Below, one piece after another: positions 25,794-35,797 of a stretch of 64,000 bases of DNA. The stretch is from contig NZ_MLBF01000004.1 of assembly GCF_001936615.1 (NCBI RefSeq), positions 124,001 through 188,000 of the forward strand, read 5' to 3'. Position numbers and translations under genes: made by a program. The stretch's first letter is position 1; every line of letters starts with the position of its first letter. The notes under the pieces are model-generated. The model made no database searches. It saw nothing but the letters and a program-made list of their open reading frames with translations, and had not been told where the DNA came from. The stretch is from Desulfosporosinus metallidurans (GTDB lineage: Bacteria; Bacillota; Desulfitobacteriia; Desulfitobacteriales; Desulfitobacteriaceae).

Positions 25794-27665
25794 TCAGATA
25801 GAATTGATTCCTTTCAATTTTCTCCAGAGCGTTGTCCGACTAATTCCTAGTTTTTTTGCGGCCTCGGTTTTATTACCTTGCACGGTATTTAAAACACGGT
25901 TAAGTTCTTCTAGTTCACTCGAGCAAAGTTCAGAAGGAGTAAACCTTTCGAATAAAGATAAAAGTAAATCCTCATGCTCTTTTTCTTTATAGAGCGCCGC
26001 GAACCTTTCGATTATATTTCTTAGCTCCCGGACATTACCAGGCCAGTTATAATCTCTAAATACAGTGTGTTGGGAAATCCCTTCGATTTCTTTTGCTGCA
26101 AGATCATGACACATTTCCAAGAGAAACTTTTTAACGAGTAAAGGAATATCTGTTTTGCGAACTCGAAGAGGGGGAAGACGAAGTTCTAAGACGTTCAGCC
26201 TATAATACAAATCCTTTCGAAAATAACCTTTTTCGGCCATTTCCCATAGATCTTTGTTGGTGGCGGAGATCACTTGGATGTTTACTGAACGAATATGGTC
26301 CCCTCCAATACGCAGAACCTCATGTTCTTCTAAGACCCGCAACAGACGAGATTGAAGAGACATGGACAGTTCACCAATTTCGTCTAAAAATACTGTTCCT
26401 TCATGGGCCAGTTCAAACAATCCCGGTTTTCCACCCTTTTTAGCTCCCGTGAAAGCACCTTCTTCGTACCCAAAAAGCTCGCTCTCCAACAAGTTGTCAG
26501 GAATAGCTGCGCAGTTGATGGTGACAAAAGGATGGCGAAAGCGGATACCGGCATTATGAATAGCTTGGGCAAAAAGTTCCTTCCCCGTTCCGGACTCACC
26601 CGTGATTAGAACCGAAGAGGGGTTTTTAGCATAGAGAAAAGCTTCACGTTTAGCCTTTTGAATCTGGTCACTGGTACCGATAATATCTTTTATAAATGTT
26701 TTGGCCACAAAACCTTTTTTATAGAGGCTTTTGCGAATCTTTTCCTCAACTTCTTGTATAATCCCAATATTTTGGAACGTTGCCACAGCTCCCACTACTT
26801 CAGCGTTGACCAAAATTGGGATACGGTTGATGACAATTTGACTATTTCCGATAGACTCAATCTGGTTGAGCTCTGGTCTGCGATTTTGCATAACTTTAAT
26901 AAGCTTGGCAGTGGGAAAAATAGTATCAATAGATTGACCTAGGACTTTGTGTTGAGAGGTATCAATAATTTTTTCGGCACTTGCGTTAATTACCGTGATT
27001 AGTCCGTTTCTGTCAACGGCTATTATACCCTCATACGAAAAGGCTAAAATCGCTCGTAGTTCCTCCGCTTTACTTGCCTCAACTTTCTTAGAAAAGGCTA
27101 TTTGGACCGCAGTATCCAAGGCCCGAGTCACGCCGTCTGATGAGTAGATAAAGATTCCCTTGATCCCTTTGTTGCTGATTACTTCCTGAAGAAAGCTTCC
27201 CCCAATGACAACTTTCACACCCTCGTTTTGCAGTTGGTTTAAAGTCTGTTCAATATCCTGAATATGTTGATATGTAAATTGTTTAATCGTAATATTCAGC
27301 AATCCAGATAGGTTTTCTAGATTGGGAATTTTGCTTTCATACGTAATAAGACCGACGGTATCTGAATATTGTTTGGCTTCCTTTAGGGCAGCTAGAATGT
27401 CGAAGCCAGTTACTCTAATCTCAACTAATGGGTTCGATAGGTTGCCGGAGAGAAGTTTAGCCGTTCCACCCGCAGAAAGGAAAACATCAGCCTCCCCGTT
27501 TATCTCCATATTCCTTGCCTTTTCCAGGACATCTTTTAACATACAGTCAATCACTAAAATACGGACAGGATGGGGAGCTTTATATTGAAGTTGATTGATA
27601 AACGAAGTTAAAGCGTGGTAGCTAAAGACTACAATAGTAGGTTCATTATTAGATCCTTCCTGCAT
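25794..27665 (-). CDS. PrpR-type sigma-54-dependent activator
   Basis: A 623-residue enhancer-binding protein. Residues about 1-190 are a PrpR-N-like sensor (VLEKARNMEINGEADVFLSAGGTAKLL). A PAS domain follows (AILAFSYEGIIAVDRNGLITVINASAEKI), then the AAA+ core with Walker A GESGTGKE, the sigma-54 contact loop EEGAFTGAKKGG and FLDEIGELS. A Fis-type HTH closes it (GNKTEAAKKLGISRTTLWRKL). PrpR-N domains sense propionate-derived metabolites such as 2-methylcitrate or related acyl-CoA products in characterised relatives. It is upstream of and codirectional with the methylmalonyl operon, which has a sigma-54 promoter, so regulation of that operon is strongly suggested. Confidence 0.92.
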   Translation of the reverse strand: MQEGSNNEPTIVVFSYHALTSFINQLQYKAPHPVRILVIDCMLKDVLEKARNMEINGEADVFLSAGGTAKLLSGNLSNPLVEIRVTGFDILAALKEAKQYSDTVGLITYESKIPNLENLSGLLNITIKQFTYQHIQDIEQTLNQLQNEGVKVVIGGSFLQEVISNKGIKGIFIYSSDGVTRALDTAVQIAFSKKVEASKAEELRAILAFSYEGIIAVDRNGLITVINASAEKIIDTSQHKVLGQSIDTIFPTAKLIKVMQNRRPELNQIESIGNSQIVINRIPILVNAEVVGAVATFQNIGIIQEVEEKIRKSLYKKGFVAKTFIKDIIGTSDQIQKAKREAFLYAKNPSSVLITGESGTGKELFAQAIHNAGIRFRHPFVTINCAAIPDNLLESELFGYEEGAFTGAKKGGKPGLFELAHEGTVFLDEIGELSMSLQSRLLRVLEEHEVLRIGGDHIRSVNIQVISATNKDLWEMAEKGYFRKDLYYRLNVLELRLPPLRVRKTDIPLLVKKFLLEMCHDLAAKEIEGISQHTVFRDYNWPGNVRELRNIIERFAALYKEKEHEDLLLSLFERFTPSELCSSELEELNRVLNTVQGNKTEAAKKLGISRTTLWRKLKGINSI

Positions 27666-27865
27666 TACTGAGCTCCCCCTTTTTCACTTTATATCATAGA
27701 AATATTTTATGATTAAGGTAAACTACAATTTCCAGTATTCATAAATATGTGATTTAAGCTTCTTTATTAAAAGAATATTTCGATAATACGGAAAAATATC
27801 CTGCAACGAATCTTTGGCTTTGACTAAATATATTTTATTAGTATGTGCTGTAATTAAAGAGCAAA

Positions 27866-27891
27866 GAGACGTGCCACCTTAGACACGTCTC
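27866..27891 (-). terminator. Terminator after the CopZ-like gene
   Basis: GAGACGTG and CACGTCTC pair around a 10-nt loop and are followed on the minus strand by TTTGCTCTTT. It lies after the TAG that would end the selenocysteine-extended CopZ-like protein. The rest of 27666-27865 is AT-rich and shows no gene. Confidence 0.65.
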
Positions 27892-27911
27892 CCAAAGGAT
27901 TCAATTATTTG

Positions 27912-28382
27912 CTACATGTTTTTCTCCTGACGCATAGCCAGGCCCTTGGCGATCACCGACCGCACTACAGACGAACATCAGCCACCTGCCGGATTTTTGG
28001 TCAAACATTCCCGCCCAGTATTAGCACCCGTATGTTTCTGAATATCTTCAAGAGAGGAACAACACTTTTCCACTGCGACATGCCGAAGAATTTCTTCCTC
28101 CGTGACATTGAGGCAATAACAGATCGGGACCGGCGGCTCCACCTGTTTAAACCAAATCTTATTCTTCAGTTGGTTCTGCCAATAGATCGCTCCGTCCGAG
28201 TGGTAGTAAGCGGTCTGGCACTCTGAAGTGCGGCATAAGAAATACCCTTTTTCATCGTCCGGGAGCTCCACCGTCGGCAATACCTGATGTACCACTGTGA
28301 CTTTACGCACACGTTGCCCAGGTATCCCGCACACTGGGCAGCTAGGAACGGACAACTGTGCGGGTTTTAACGTAACCTGCAT
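27912..28382 (-). CDS. CopZ-like Zn/[2Fe-2S] protein, probable selenoprotein (Sec at in-frame TGA)
   Basis: Resembles the N-terminal Zn plus [2Fe-2S] domain of Archaeoglobus-type CopZ, without the heavy-metal-associated domain. Cys motifs are SCPVCG, FLCRTSEC, CYCLN, EKCC and GRECLTKNPAGG. In relatives NPxG is followed by a Cys pair; here the next codons are TGA TGT, i.e. Sec-Cys or stop. Beyond the TGA the frame stays open for 21 more codons (helix-like CSSVVRSVIAKG...) to TAG at 27912. A hairpin with arms GCGGTC/GATCGC and loop GGT starts 15 nt after the TGA, matching the bacterial SECIS layout. If TGA is a stop, the gene ends at 27978. The start is ATG with AAGGA upstream; GTG four codons earlier is possible. 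It lies downstream of a CSC-motif permease. Confidence 0.68.
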
Positions 28383-28406
28383 TATATCCTTCACCTCTAA
28401 TATTCA

Positions 28407-28433
28407 TTATACTACGGTATCTCATCGGTTCAA
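28407..28433 (-). promoter_or_regulatory. Sigma-A-type promoter of the CopZ-like gene
   Basis: On the minus strand TTGAAC, a 16-nt spacer and TATAAT, ending about 25 nt before the start codon. It suggests the CopZ-like gene can be transcribed independently of the upstream permease. Confidence 0.55.
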
Positions 28434-28540
28434 GTATACACTCTATCCTAACAATCTCAAATTCCATGCGCCGTTGGGCACAAGCCATCCTCAAAATTAG
28501 TTCAATCGACCTAACTAACAGCTCATTATCACGACTCCAA

Positions 28541-29491
28541 TTATACAAATATCCAATTAAACATATACCCTACGAAAATAATCGCCACCGTCATGATCCC
28601 AACAAAGATGCCAAGTAGTTTTGGTTTTAAAACTTTGCGCAAGATAATCATTTCTGGCAAGCTCAAGGCCGTCACCGCCATCATGAAGGCCAGTACCGTC
28701 CCCATTGCCATCCCTTTTTCCATCAGAACATTAACGATCGGAATGATCCCTGCCGCATTAGAATAAAGAGGCACGCCTATCATCACTGCTAAAGGCACAG
28801 CAAATAAGTTATCCTTACCCGCATATTTGACCAAGAAATCAGCCGGCGCGTAACCATGCATTAAACCACCGATGGCGATCCCGATAATGACATAGAGCCA
28901 GACCTTCTTTAAAATATCTGTTACATATCCCCAGGCATACTCGACCCGTTCCTTCCAGGTTAAGGCCTCTAATTCTGTTTCGCCCATTTTGATATTGTAA
29001 ACATATTCCTCCACCAAATGCTCCAGTTTAAGCTTCCCAATCACTAATCCCCCAACAATTGCCACGGTAACCCCAGTGATGATATAGATTGTTGCGATCT
29101 GCCAACCAAACATTCCCCAAAGCATGATCAAAGCCACTTCGTTCACCATCGGTGAGGAGATGAGAAAGGAGAAGGTGACCCCCAAGGGCACGCCAGATTC
29201 TACAAAGCCAATAAAGACCGGCACTGCGGAACAGGAACAAAATGGAGTCACAATCCCCAACAAGGCTGCCAGAATATTGCCGATAAATTCTCGTTTATGA
29301 CTTAAAATCTTCTTGGTTCGTTCTGGCGGGAAAAAGCTGCGGACCAGCGAAACCAAAAAGATAATCGTAGCTAACATTAAAAAGATCTTGATTGTATCAT
29401 AGATAAAAAAGTCCACAGCGGCGCCTATATGGCTGTTCGGTAGAAGCCCAAATAGGGTGTAGGCTACATAATCAGCAAACATTTGGAGCAT
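28541..29491 (-). CDS. Permease of the ArsP_1/DUF318 family with a membrane CSC motif
   Basis: A 316-residue membrane protein with about eight helices. GIVTPFCSCSAVPVFIGFVESGVPLG contains the Cys-Ser-Cys motif that marks the methylarsenite/thiol-metal exporters of this family, and the second half repeats VPLYSNAAGIIPIVNVLMEKG. I prefer the ATG at 29491 (AAAGGA 9 nt upstream) to the one at 29509, which overlaps that ribosome site. The CopZ-like gene follows on the same strand, pairing a metal-thiol permease with a Cys/Sec protein. Substrate (organoarsenical, copper or a selenium/sulfur species) is not decided by sequence. Confidence 0.85.
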   Translation of the reverse strand: MLQMFADYVAYTLFGLLPNSHIGAAVDFFIYDTIKIFLMLATIIFLVSLVRSFFPPERTKKILSHKREFIGNILAALLGIVTPFCSCSAVPVFIGFVESGVPLGVTFSFLISSPMVNEVALIMLWGMFGWQIATIYIITGVTVAIVGGLVIGKLKLEHLVEEYVYNIKMGETELEALTWKERVEYAWGYVTDILKKVWLYVIIGIAIGGLMHGYAPADFLVKYAGKDNLFAVPLAVMIGVPLYSNAAGIIPIVNVLMEKGMAMGTVLAFMMAVTALSLPEMIILRKVLKPKLLGIFVGIMTVAIIFVGYMFNWIFV

Positions 29492-29681
29492 AATAATCAG
29501 TCCTTTCATATCAATATCATACTAAAATATTATAATATGTCAATATGTATTTATTATGAATTTGTAATATTCATGAAGCCGACTAAACGCAACTCCCCCC
29601 GGTTGTGTAGACCCGGCGTATGTATTATGATAAAGATAGTAAAGCTAGCTACTTTGGATTTTAAGGATAAGAGGTAACGTG

Positions 29682-30056
29682 ATGCAAAATATGCTTGTCA
29701 TTGCCCTCGGAGGCGCACTAGGTGCCCTATCTCGCTACGGCCTCGGGGTATGGATTTCGAATAAATGGAACCAGGGCTTTCCTTTACACACCTTCCTGAT
29801 CAACATTAGCGGAGCATTTCTCTTGGGGTTCTTAAATATCTTATTTATTGAGCGATTAACTATCAGCCCCCTTTGGCGCCTAGGAATCGGCGTCGGTTTC
29901 TTAGGGGCTTATACCACATTTTCTACCTTTGGTTTTGAGGTGATCTCCTTACTTGAAGGCGGGAGTTTCTTTACGGCAGGCTTATATACCCTACTTAGCA
30001 TTGCCGTAGGGTTTACTGGCGTGGCCCTGGGCGTGGGTTTGGCTCGCATACTCTAA
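29682..30056 (+). CDS. crcB: Fluoride channel CrcB/Fluc
   Basis: A four-helix fluoride channel subunit of about 124 residues. Conserved features are GGALGALSRYGLGVWI, the NISGAFLLGFLN segment with the pore Asn, and LGAYTTFSTFGFEV with the Phe-box residues. It forms dual-topology dimers in known systems. A GTG one codon earlier could also start the frame. I looked for a fluoride riboswitch in the 190-bp leader and saw none. It is followed by a DUF190 gene 25 bp later, a frequent partner. Confidence 0.93.
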   Translation: MQNMLVIALGGALGALSRYGLGVWISNKWNQGFPLHTFLINISGAFLLGFLNILFIERLTISPLWRLGIGVGFLGAYTTFSTFGFEVISLLEGGSFFTAGLYTLLSIAVGFTGVALGVGLARIL

Positions 30057-30081
30057 GCTATTTTAAAGGGGGTAAAAGTGT

Positions 30082-30396
30082 ATGGTTGGAAAGGCAAAAT
30101 TACTTAAAATCTACGTTGGCGAAAAAGAACGATTTAAGAATAAACCACTCTACCAATATTTGGTCCAATGGCTGAAAGAACAGGGAATTATCGGAGTCAC
30201 GGTTTTTAGGGGAATTGAAGGCTACGGCGAGGATAAAGTCTTGCGCAGTGCCCGGCTCTTAGAGTTGTCCTCAGACCTACCCATCATATTGGAGATTGTC
30301 GATACGGAAGAGAAAATCGACTCGATCGTACCGGAAGTAACTAAGATGGTGCCCAAAGGATTGGTGTTCACCGTTGACATCGAAGTCCATAAATGA
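30082..30396 (+). CDS. DUF190 domain protein paired with crcB
   Basis: A 104-residue ferredoxin-like-fold protein of the DUF190 family. LKIYVGEKERFKNKPLYQYLVQWLKEQGI and GVTVFRGIEGYGEDKVLRSARLLELS are typical. The family is related to PII-like signal proteins and is often encoded next to crcB, so a modulatory role in fluoride export has been suggested, but its function is unproven. GGGGG precedes the ATG 25 bp downstream of crcB. Confidence 0.88.
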   Translation: MVGKAKLLKIYVGEKERFKNKPLYQYLVQWLKEQGIIGVTVFRGIEGYGEDKVLRSARLLELSSDLPIILEIVDTEEKIDSIVPEVTKMVPKGLVFTVDIEVHK

Positions 30397-30472
30397 AATT
30401 CACGCCTTGACACAGACTCCGATTTGTTTTATAGTAGCTGTAATCTAATTATGGTAACTAAATATTGAATTT

Positions 30473-30577
30473 CTCTTATCAAGAGTGGCGGAGGGACTGG
30501 CCCAATGATGCCCGGCAACCGATAGCGTAAGCTATAAGGTGCTAATTCCAACAGAACCGTAGGTTCTGAGAGATGAG
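30473..30577 (+). ncRNA. SAM-I (S-box) riboswitch aptamer
   Basis: All S-box landmarks are present: CTTATCAAGAG, GGCGGAGGGACTGGCCC, ATGATGCCCGGCAACC, AAGGTGCTAATTCC and closing GAGAGATGAG. It lies upstream of metY and is followed by an intrinsic terminator, so it should shut off methionine synthesis when SAM is abundant. Confidence 0.96.
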
Positions 30578-30598
30578 GGTAGCGTGTTAAATAACATA

Positions 30599-30632
30599 AA
30601 ACGACCGCTTCTCTTGAAGTGGTCGTTTTTTT
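30599..30632 (+). terminator. Riboswitch expression-platform terminator
   Basis: AAACGACCGCTTC and GAAGTGGTCGTTT pair around a TCTT loop, with TTTTTTTAT after the stem. It is placed 20 nt after the aptamer. Confidence 0.92.
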
Positions 30633-30641
30633 ATTTACCCC

Positions 30642-30754
30642 GGAAGCAAGGGGACGGTTCTTTTGCTTCCCTCTCTTCACCTTTTAAACACTTCATCTTG
30701 CTCAACCATTTAGTTATTAAATGTAGGAAGCAGGAGAACCGTCCCTATGCTTCC
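30642..30754. repeat. Inverted pair of REP-like palindromes
   Basis: Two 29-bp copies of GGAAGCA..GGGACGGTTCT..TGCTTCC at 30642-30670 and, in opposite orientation, 30726-30754, separated by 55 bp between the riboswitch and metY. The two orientations together can form a long hairpin of the BIME kind. Riboswitch read-through transcripts must cross it. Confidence 0.85.
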
Positions 30755-30785
30755 CGATGCGGTAAGGGTAAAAAATTAACTTTAG

Positions 30786-32077
<1,292 letters not shown>

Positions 32078-32078
<1 letters not shown>

Positions 32079-32106
32079 GAAGCAGGGGGACGGTTCTTGT
32101 GCTTCC
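32078..32106. repeat. REP-like palindrome overlapping the metY stop
   Basis: One 29-bp copy (GGGACGGTTCT orientation). Its first G is the last base of the metY TAG codon. Confidence 0.85.
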
Positions 32107-32189
32107 CTTTGAGAAGCACAAGACTGAGGGTGCAAAGGTAAAGTTCCTTCGCCTCTTCCCTAGCGCCCTTGGTAACAATTTATCCACGT

Positions 32190-32360
32190 TTAAGACTCCC
32201 ACTTCTATAAGTGGGTGTTCCATGTTCTGCTTCGGTATGGGTAGAGTCCCCCACCGAAGTCTCGATGCTCAGCTTTAGCTGAACGAGTTCACTTTTGCTT
32301 AAACCAGTATCGTTAAAGTTTACGGCTTTAAGGAAGCAAGAGAACCGTCCCTTTGCTTCC
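32190..32360. repeat. Hairpin-rich non-coding block ending in a REP copy
   Basis: The 303-bp metY-metA gap holds two further stem-loops: CCCACTTCTATAAGTGGG near 32197-32214, and a larger one with arms CTTCGGT/ACCGAAG at 32233-32262. A REP copy lies at 32332-32360 (AGAACCGTCCC orientation). The 30 bases before that REP include AACCAGTATCGTTAAA, which recurs before the REP at 37403 (AACCAGTATCGTCAAA). The stem-loops resemble ends of IS200/IS605-type elements; no transposase remains here. Confidence 0.6.
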
Positions 32361-32381
32361 AACAAAAGGAGAGTTATATAC

Positions 32382-33305
32382 ATGCCAATTAAAATACCAG
32401 AACATTTACCGGCTATGGAAATACTCAGTCAAGAAAACATCTTTGTCATGGGGGAAGAGCGTGCCTTTCACCAAGACATACGTCCGTTGAAAATCGTGAT
32501 TCTCAATCTAATGCCGCGCAAAGAAACCACCGAAACGCAGCTTTTACGGCTACTCGGGAACTCCCCCTTGCAAGTTGATATTGTACTCTTGCGTATTGAA
32601 AGTCACCTTTCCAAAAATACCTCTCGGGAGCACTTGGATGCCTTTTACAAAAGCTTTGATGACATTAAAAAGCAAAAATTTGATGGCATGATCATTACTG
32701 GAGCACCCGTAGAACACTTGGAATTTGAGGAAGTCACCTACTGGGAAGAATTCAAAACCATTATGGACTGGACAAAAACTAACGTAACCTCTACCCTCCA
32801 CATCTGCTGGGGAGCCCAAGCCGGGCTGTATCACCATTACGGTGTCCCAAAATATTCTCTTGGTGAAAAAATGTTTGGTATCTTTAAACACGATGTCAAT
32901 AAGCGCGGCTTAAACGGCATGCAACTCCTGCGTGGTTTTGACGACGAATTCTACGTTCCCCACTCCCGCCACACGGAAATCAAACGCAGCGACCTAGAAC
33001 AACACCCTGAGTTAGAAATACTATCCGAATCTGACGAAGCAGGAATTTACATCGTGGTGTCGAAAGACGGCCGTCAAGTATTTGTAACGGGCCATTCAGA
33101 GTACGATACCCTCACCCTAAAAGAAGAATACGATCGCGACCTCGCCAAAGGACTTTCCATTGCTCTGCCTAAAGACTATTTCCCCAACAACGACCCCACT
33201 CAAACCCCCGTCCATAAGTGGCGCTCCCATACAAACTTGCTCTTCCAAAACTGGTTGAATTACTACGTCTACCAAGAAACTCCCTATGACCTAGGCGCCC
33301 GCTAG
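32382..33305 (+). CDS. metA: Homoserine O-acyltransferase (MetA family)
   Basis: A 307-residue glutamine-amidotransferase-like enzyme that acylates homoserine. The acyl-carrying Cys lies in [16 protein letters not shown], the catalytic His in YVPHSRHTE and [13 protein letters not shown], and [20 protein letters not shown] is near the start. Firmicute members usually use acetyl-CoA rather than succinyl-CoA, which fits the metY partner. The ATG at 32382 has AAAAGGAGAG upstream; the longer frame reads through a REP and is not real. A REP follows the TAG immediately. Confidence 0.94.
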   Translation: MPIKIPEHLPAMEILSQENIFVMGEERAFHQDIRPLKIVILNLMPRKETTETQLLRLLGNSPLQVDIVLLRIESHLSKNTSREHLDAFYKSFDDIKKQKFDGMIITGAPVEHLEFEEVTYWEEFKTIMDWTKTNVTSTLHICWGAQAGLYHHYGVPKYSLGEKMFGIFKHDVNKRGLNGMQLLRGFDDEFYVPHSRHTEIKRSDLEQHPELEILSESDEAGIYIVVSKDGRQVFVTGHSEYDTLTLKEEYDRDLAKGLSIALPKDYFPNNDPTQTPVHKWRSHTNLLFQNWLNYYVYQETPYDLGAR

Positions 33306-33334
33306 GGAAGCAGGGGGACGGTTCTCCTGCTTCC
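33306..33334. repeat. REP-like palindrome abutting the metA stop
   Basis: A 29-bp copy beginning directly after the metA TAG. Confidence 0.85.
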
Positions 33335-33342
33335 CCTTGGTT

Positions 33343-34920
33343 TTATCGGTAGGATGTTATAAACGCACTAAACAACGTTCTGATATCGTATTGATACTGA
33401 TTGATGGGGGTAATTTCTTTGTTGATGCCAAAAAGTTTGTAGACCGCAATTCTTGCCGCGCGCACAGAGTATTCTTCAGTAAAGACAACATCATCTGGAA
33501 TTTCGCAGAACTGGCCGACGAAGGCTAGATTGGTCGATCCTTCCGGAATGATTTGCGGTCTGTCGCCAAGCGATCTGGGCATAAATTGGGACGTAATAAA
33601 AGGCATCATACAGGGAATGCAGTTGGCTGATTTCAGAATCGCCTCCCGATCATTCTCAAAATTCAGATGACCTAACAACTCCGTCAAGATCTCTTCCCCT
33701 GTGCAATCACTCATTCTCTTCTTGACATAATCACCTACCTTGTCAGGATACAATCCATACCCCCAGAAGACATTGACATTTTCAGGCTGGTTAAGGAAGT
33801 GAGGTTGATGCGCCAGCACGATGGACATAAACCAACTTGAATCTTTAAAGGTAACAAGTGCTCCCGAGCCCGCTTTATTACGTGAAAACTTTTCCATCAA
33901 ATCGAAGAATCTTGAATCCTGACAAGTGACCGTGAAGGATTCCCACTTGGAGCCGTCGATATCGTCATCAAAAGAAGATGGATTTCCCAGGCCCGACTTT
34001 TTCTTCGCAATCTTATCCCACAATTTCCAGGAGTTACCCTTACCCTTCAGAACAGGCGCTTTAGTCATGGAACCCAGACTATAACCATCCGTCATGGAAC
34101 CATTGGTGATGATGACACGATCCCCTTCCTGGATCTCTATCACACCTTGAGCATCTTCTCGAGTATAATGAATGGCTGTAACGGTGATATCCTCCGAATT
34201 TTTAAAGTACAAATCGTTCACCGTGCACTTCATCTTAAAATCAACATCGTATTGATCCAAATATTTCTTTAAGGGAAGAATGATGGAATCATACTGATTG
34301 TATGGGGTTCTTGTAACTCCTTCCAGAGTCTGAATTCTAGGGAATTCATGCATGAAGCGGATCATATATCGTTTGAATTCAACCGCACTGTGCCAAGGTT
34401 GGAAAGCAAAAGTGGTTGCCCACATATACCAGAAGTTCGTCTCAAAGAAATGTGCTCCGAACCAATCATTGATTCTCGCTTTACCCATCTTTTCCTCTGG
34501 GGTGATGATGAGTTTGGCCATAGCCAGGCGATCACTGAGATCAAATCCCATCGACATAACGTCTTCAATCTCGGCATTCTTATTGACCAGTCTTGCCTTA
34601 GCATGGGTCGGATGTGCCGTATCGAATTCCCTAATTTCAGTTCTCACAGATTTGTCTGGATCGTTTAAGGAGGGTATAGTACTCAATAATTCCCAAGTAT
34701 TTTCATAAGCTTCATCATTAAGCATTCTTCCGCCGCGAATCACATATCCCTGTTCTGGATTGCCAGCCCCATCGTTGCTCCCCCCGATAGTCATTTCTTC
34801 GATAATATGAATAGCCTTTCCAGGGAAATCACAATCTCTAATCAGATAAACCGCACCAGCGAGGGAAGCTAATCCACCACCGATAAAATAGACTTGCTTG
34901 TTTTCATAGTCTTTCTTCAT
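33343..34920 (-). CDS. ohyA: Oleate hydratase (myosin-cross-reactive antigen family)
   Basis: FAD-dependent hydratase of about 525 residues that adds water to oleate and related unsaturated fatty acids, a membrane-lipid detoxification reaction. The FAD-binding QVYFIGGGLASLAGAVYLIRD, the GGSNDGAGNPEQGYVIRGGRM loop with its catalytic Glu region, and VYKLFGINKE at the C terminus are characteristic. GGAGGA lies 7 nt before the ATG at 34920; another ATG is directly before it. A TetR regulator follows upstream on the same strand and may control it. REP and metA lie downstream, converging. Confidence 0.92.
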   Translation of the reverse strand: MKKDYENKQVYFIGGGLASLAGAVYLIRDCDFPGKAIHIIEEMTIGGSNDGAGNPEQGYVIRGGRMLNDEAYENTWELLSTIPSLNDPDKSVRTEIREFDTAHPTHAKARLVNKNAEIEDVMSMGFDLSDRLAMAKLIITPEEKMGKARINDWFGAHFFETNFWYMWATTFAFQPWHSAVEFKRYMIRFMHEFPRIQTLEGVTRTPYNQYDSIILPLKKYLDQYDVDFKMKCTVNDLYFKNSEDITVTAIHYTREDAQGVIEIQEGDRVIITNGSMTDGYSLGSMTKAPVLKGKGNSWKLWDKIAKKKSGLGNPSSFDDDIDGSKWESFTVTCQDSRFFDLMEKFSRNKAGSGALVTFKDSSWFMSIVLAHQPHFLNQPENVNVFWGYGLYPDKVGDYVKKRMSDCTGEEILTELLGHLNFENDREAILKSANCIPCMMPFITSQFMPRSLGDRPQIIPEGSTNLAFVGQFCEIPDDVVFTEEYSVRAARIAVYKLFGINKEITPINQYQYDIRTLFSAFITSYR

Positions 34921-35058
34921 CATAATCTCCTCCAGCTTTTTCTGTCTGCGCTCCTCAGTGAGAACTGACACTTTATTTATACTGTTTTAAGGTTCAAAAG
35001 ACTATGAACAATATTGCCGAGATGTTTAAAATCGTTACATCGCCTAAGAATCGTATAA

Positions 35059-35099
35059 AAAAAAGCAGTAACAACGTCCCGGTTGTTACTGCTTTTTTT
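35059..35099. terminator. Strong bidirectional terminator overlapping the tetR 3' end
   Basis: AAAAAAGCAGTAACAAC and its complement flank a GTCCCG loop with A- and T-runs on both sides. The right arm contains the last codons and the TAA stop of the TetR gene. Confidence 0.88.
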
Positions 35100-35652
35100 C
35101 ATATCTTTGCAGTGCACTGACGAAATTTCCCTCCACCAGCTCACTTAGCTTTTTAATAATGACTTCAGGTTTTTCCTTCATCTCTGTTTTCATCCATTGA
35201 ATCACCAAACCTATAAATGCCAGTGTATAGAAATCAGCCATGAACTTTTTATCCTCGTCTTTGACGTTCATATCTTGAGATACCTCATTGACCACTCCAA
35301 TAAGCAATTCAAACGCAATCGAATGAAGAAAGGAGTCTAGGTGATCTCTCCCTAAAGAATTCAGCGTATTGAGACAAAAGGCCTTGTTCTTCTCGATATA
35401 AAGGAAGATCTTTAAAAAACCATCCTCCCAGGTCGTATAAGTCTTGTAGTCAGCTATACTCTCAACCGCTTCTGTTTTATAGATCCAACCCAATAAATCA
35501 AAGATATCTTGAAAATGATAATAAAACGTTTGCCGATTAAGTTCGCAATCATCCACAATTTCTTGAACTGTAACTTTGTTCAAAGGGACCTTTTCCATTA
35601 AGCGCTTTAAAGAGGTTGCCAGCGCTTTTTTGGTCAGAGATGACCTGGTCAT
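35086..35652 (-). CDS. TetR/AcrR-family regulator (DhaS-like)
   Basis: A 188-residue repressor. The N-terminal HTH reads VTVQEIVDDCELNRQTFYYHFQDIFDLLGWIY, close to the DhaS-type subgroup in which a full-length TetR protein controls neighbouring metabolic genes. The C-terminal effector domain is helical and not diagnostic. It is codirectional with and 165 bp upstream of oleate hydratase and divergent from the amino-acid permease; either could be its target. The gene's final codons are embedded in the terminator stem. Confidence 0.88.
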   Translation of the reverse strand: MTRSSLTKKALATSLKRLMEKVPLNKVTVQEIVDDCELNRQTFYYHFQDIFDLLGWIYKTEAVESIADYKTYTTWEDGFLKIFLYIEKNKAFCLNTLNSLGRDHLDSFLHSIAFELLIGVVNEVSQDMNVKDEDKKFMADFYTLAFIGLVIQWMKTEMKEKPEVIIKKLSELVEGNFVSALQRYEKKQ

Positions 35653-35797
35653 TCTGTTCCCACCTTTTATGAACTATTATAACACAACAGAGAAGCGGAA
35701 GCGCAGGGACAACCTTCGAAAAAGCATAGCATCTAGGTCGGTTGCAAATACTGATAAAACCAAACGAAATTATAGTTTAAGAAAGGAAGCATTAAAT

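Noticed and set aside
28342..28548. 68-codon minus-strand frame between the permease and CopZ-like genes
   Set aside because: It overlaps the start of the CopZ-like gene in another frame, covers its promoter and shows no recognisable motif.
29510..29681. Fluoride riboswitch before crcB
   Set aside because: I looked for the conserved crcB-motif core and terminator and saw neither; only AT-rich promoter-like sequence is present.
35576..35797. Longer N terminus for the amino-acid permease
   Set aside because: The upstream in-frame codons overlap the divergent tetR gene, are rich in Lys/Arg and lack permease-like sequence; TTG at 35798 has a good ribosome site.
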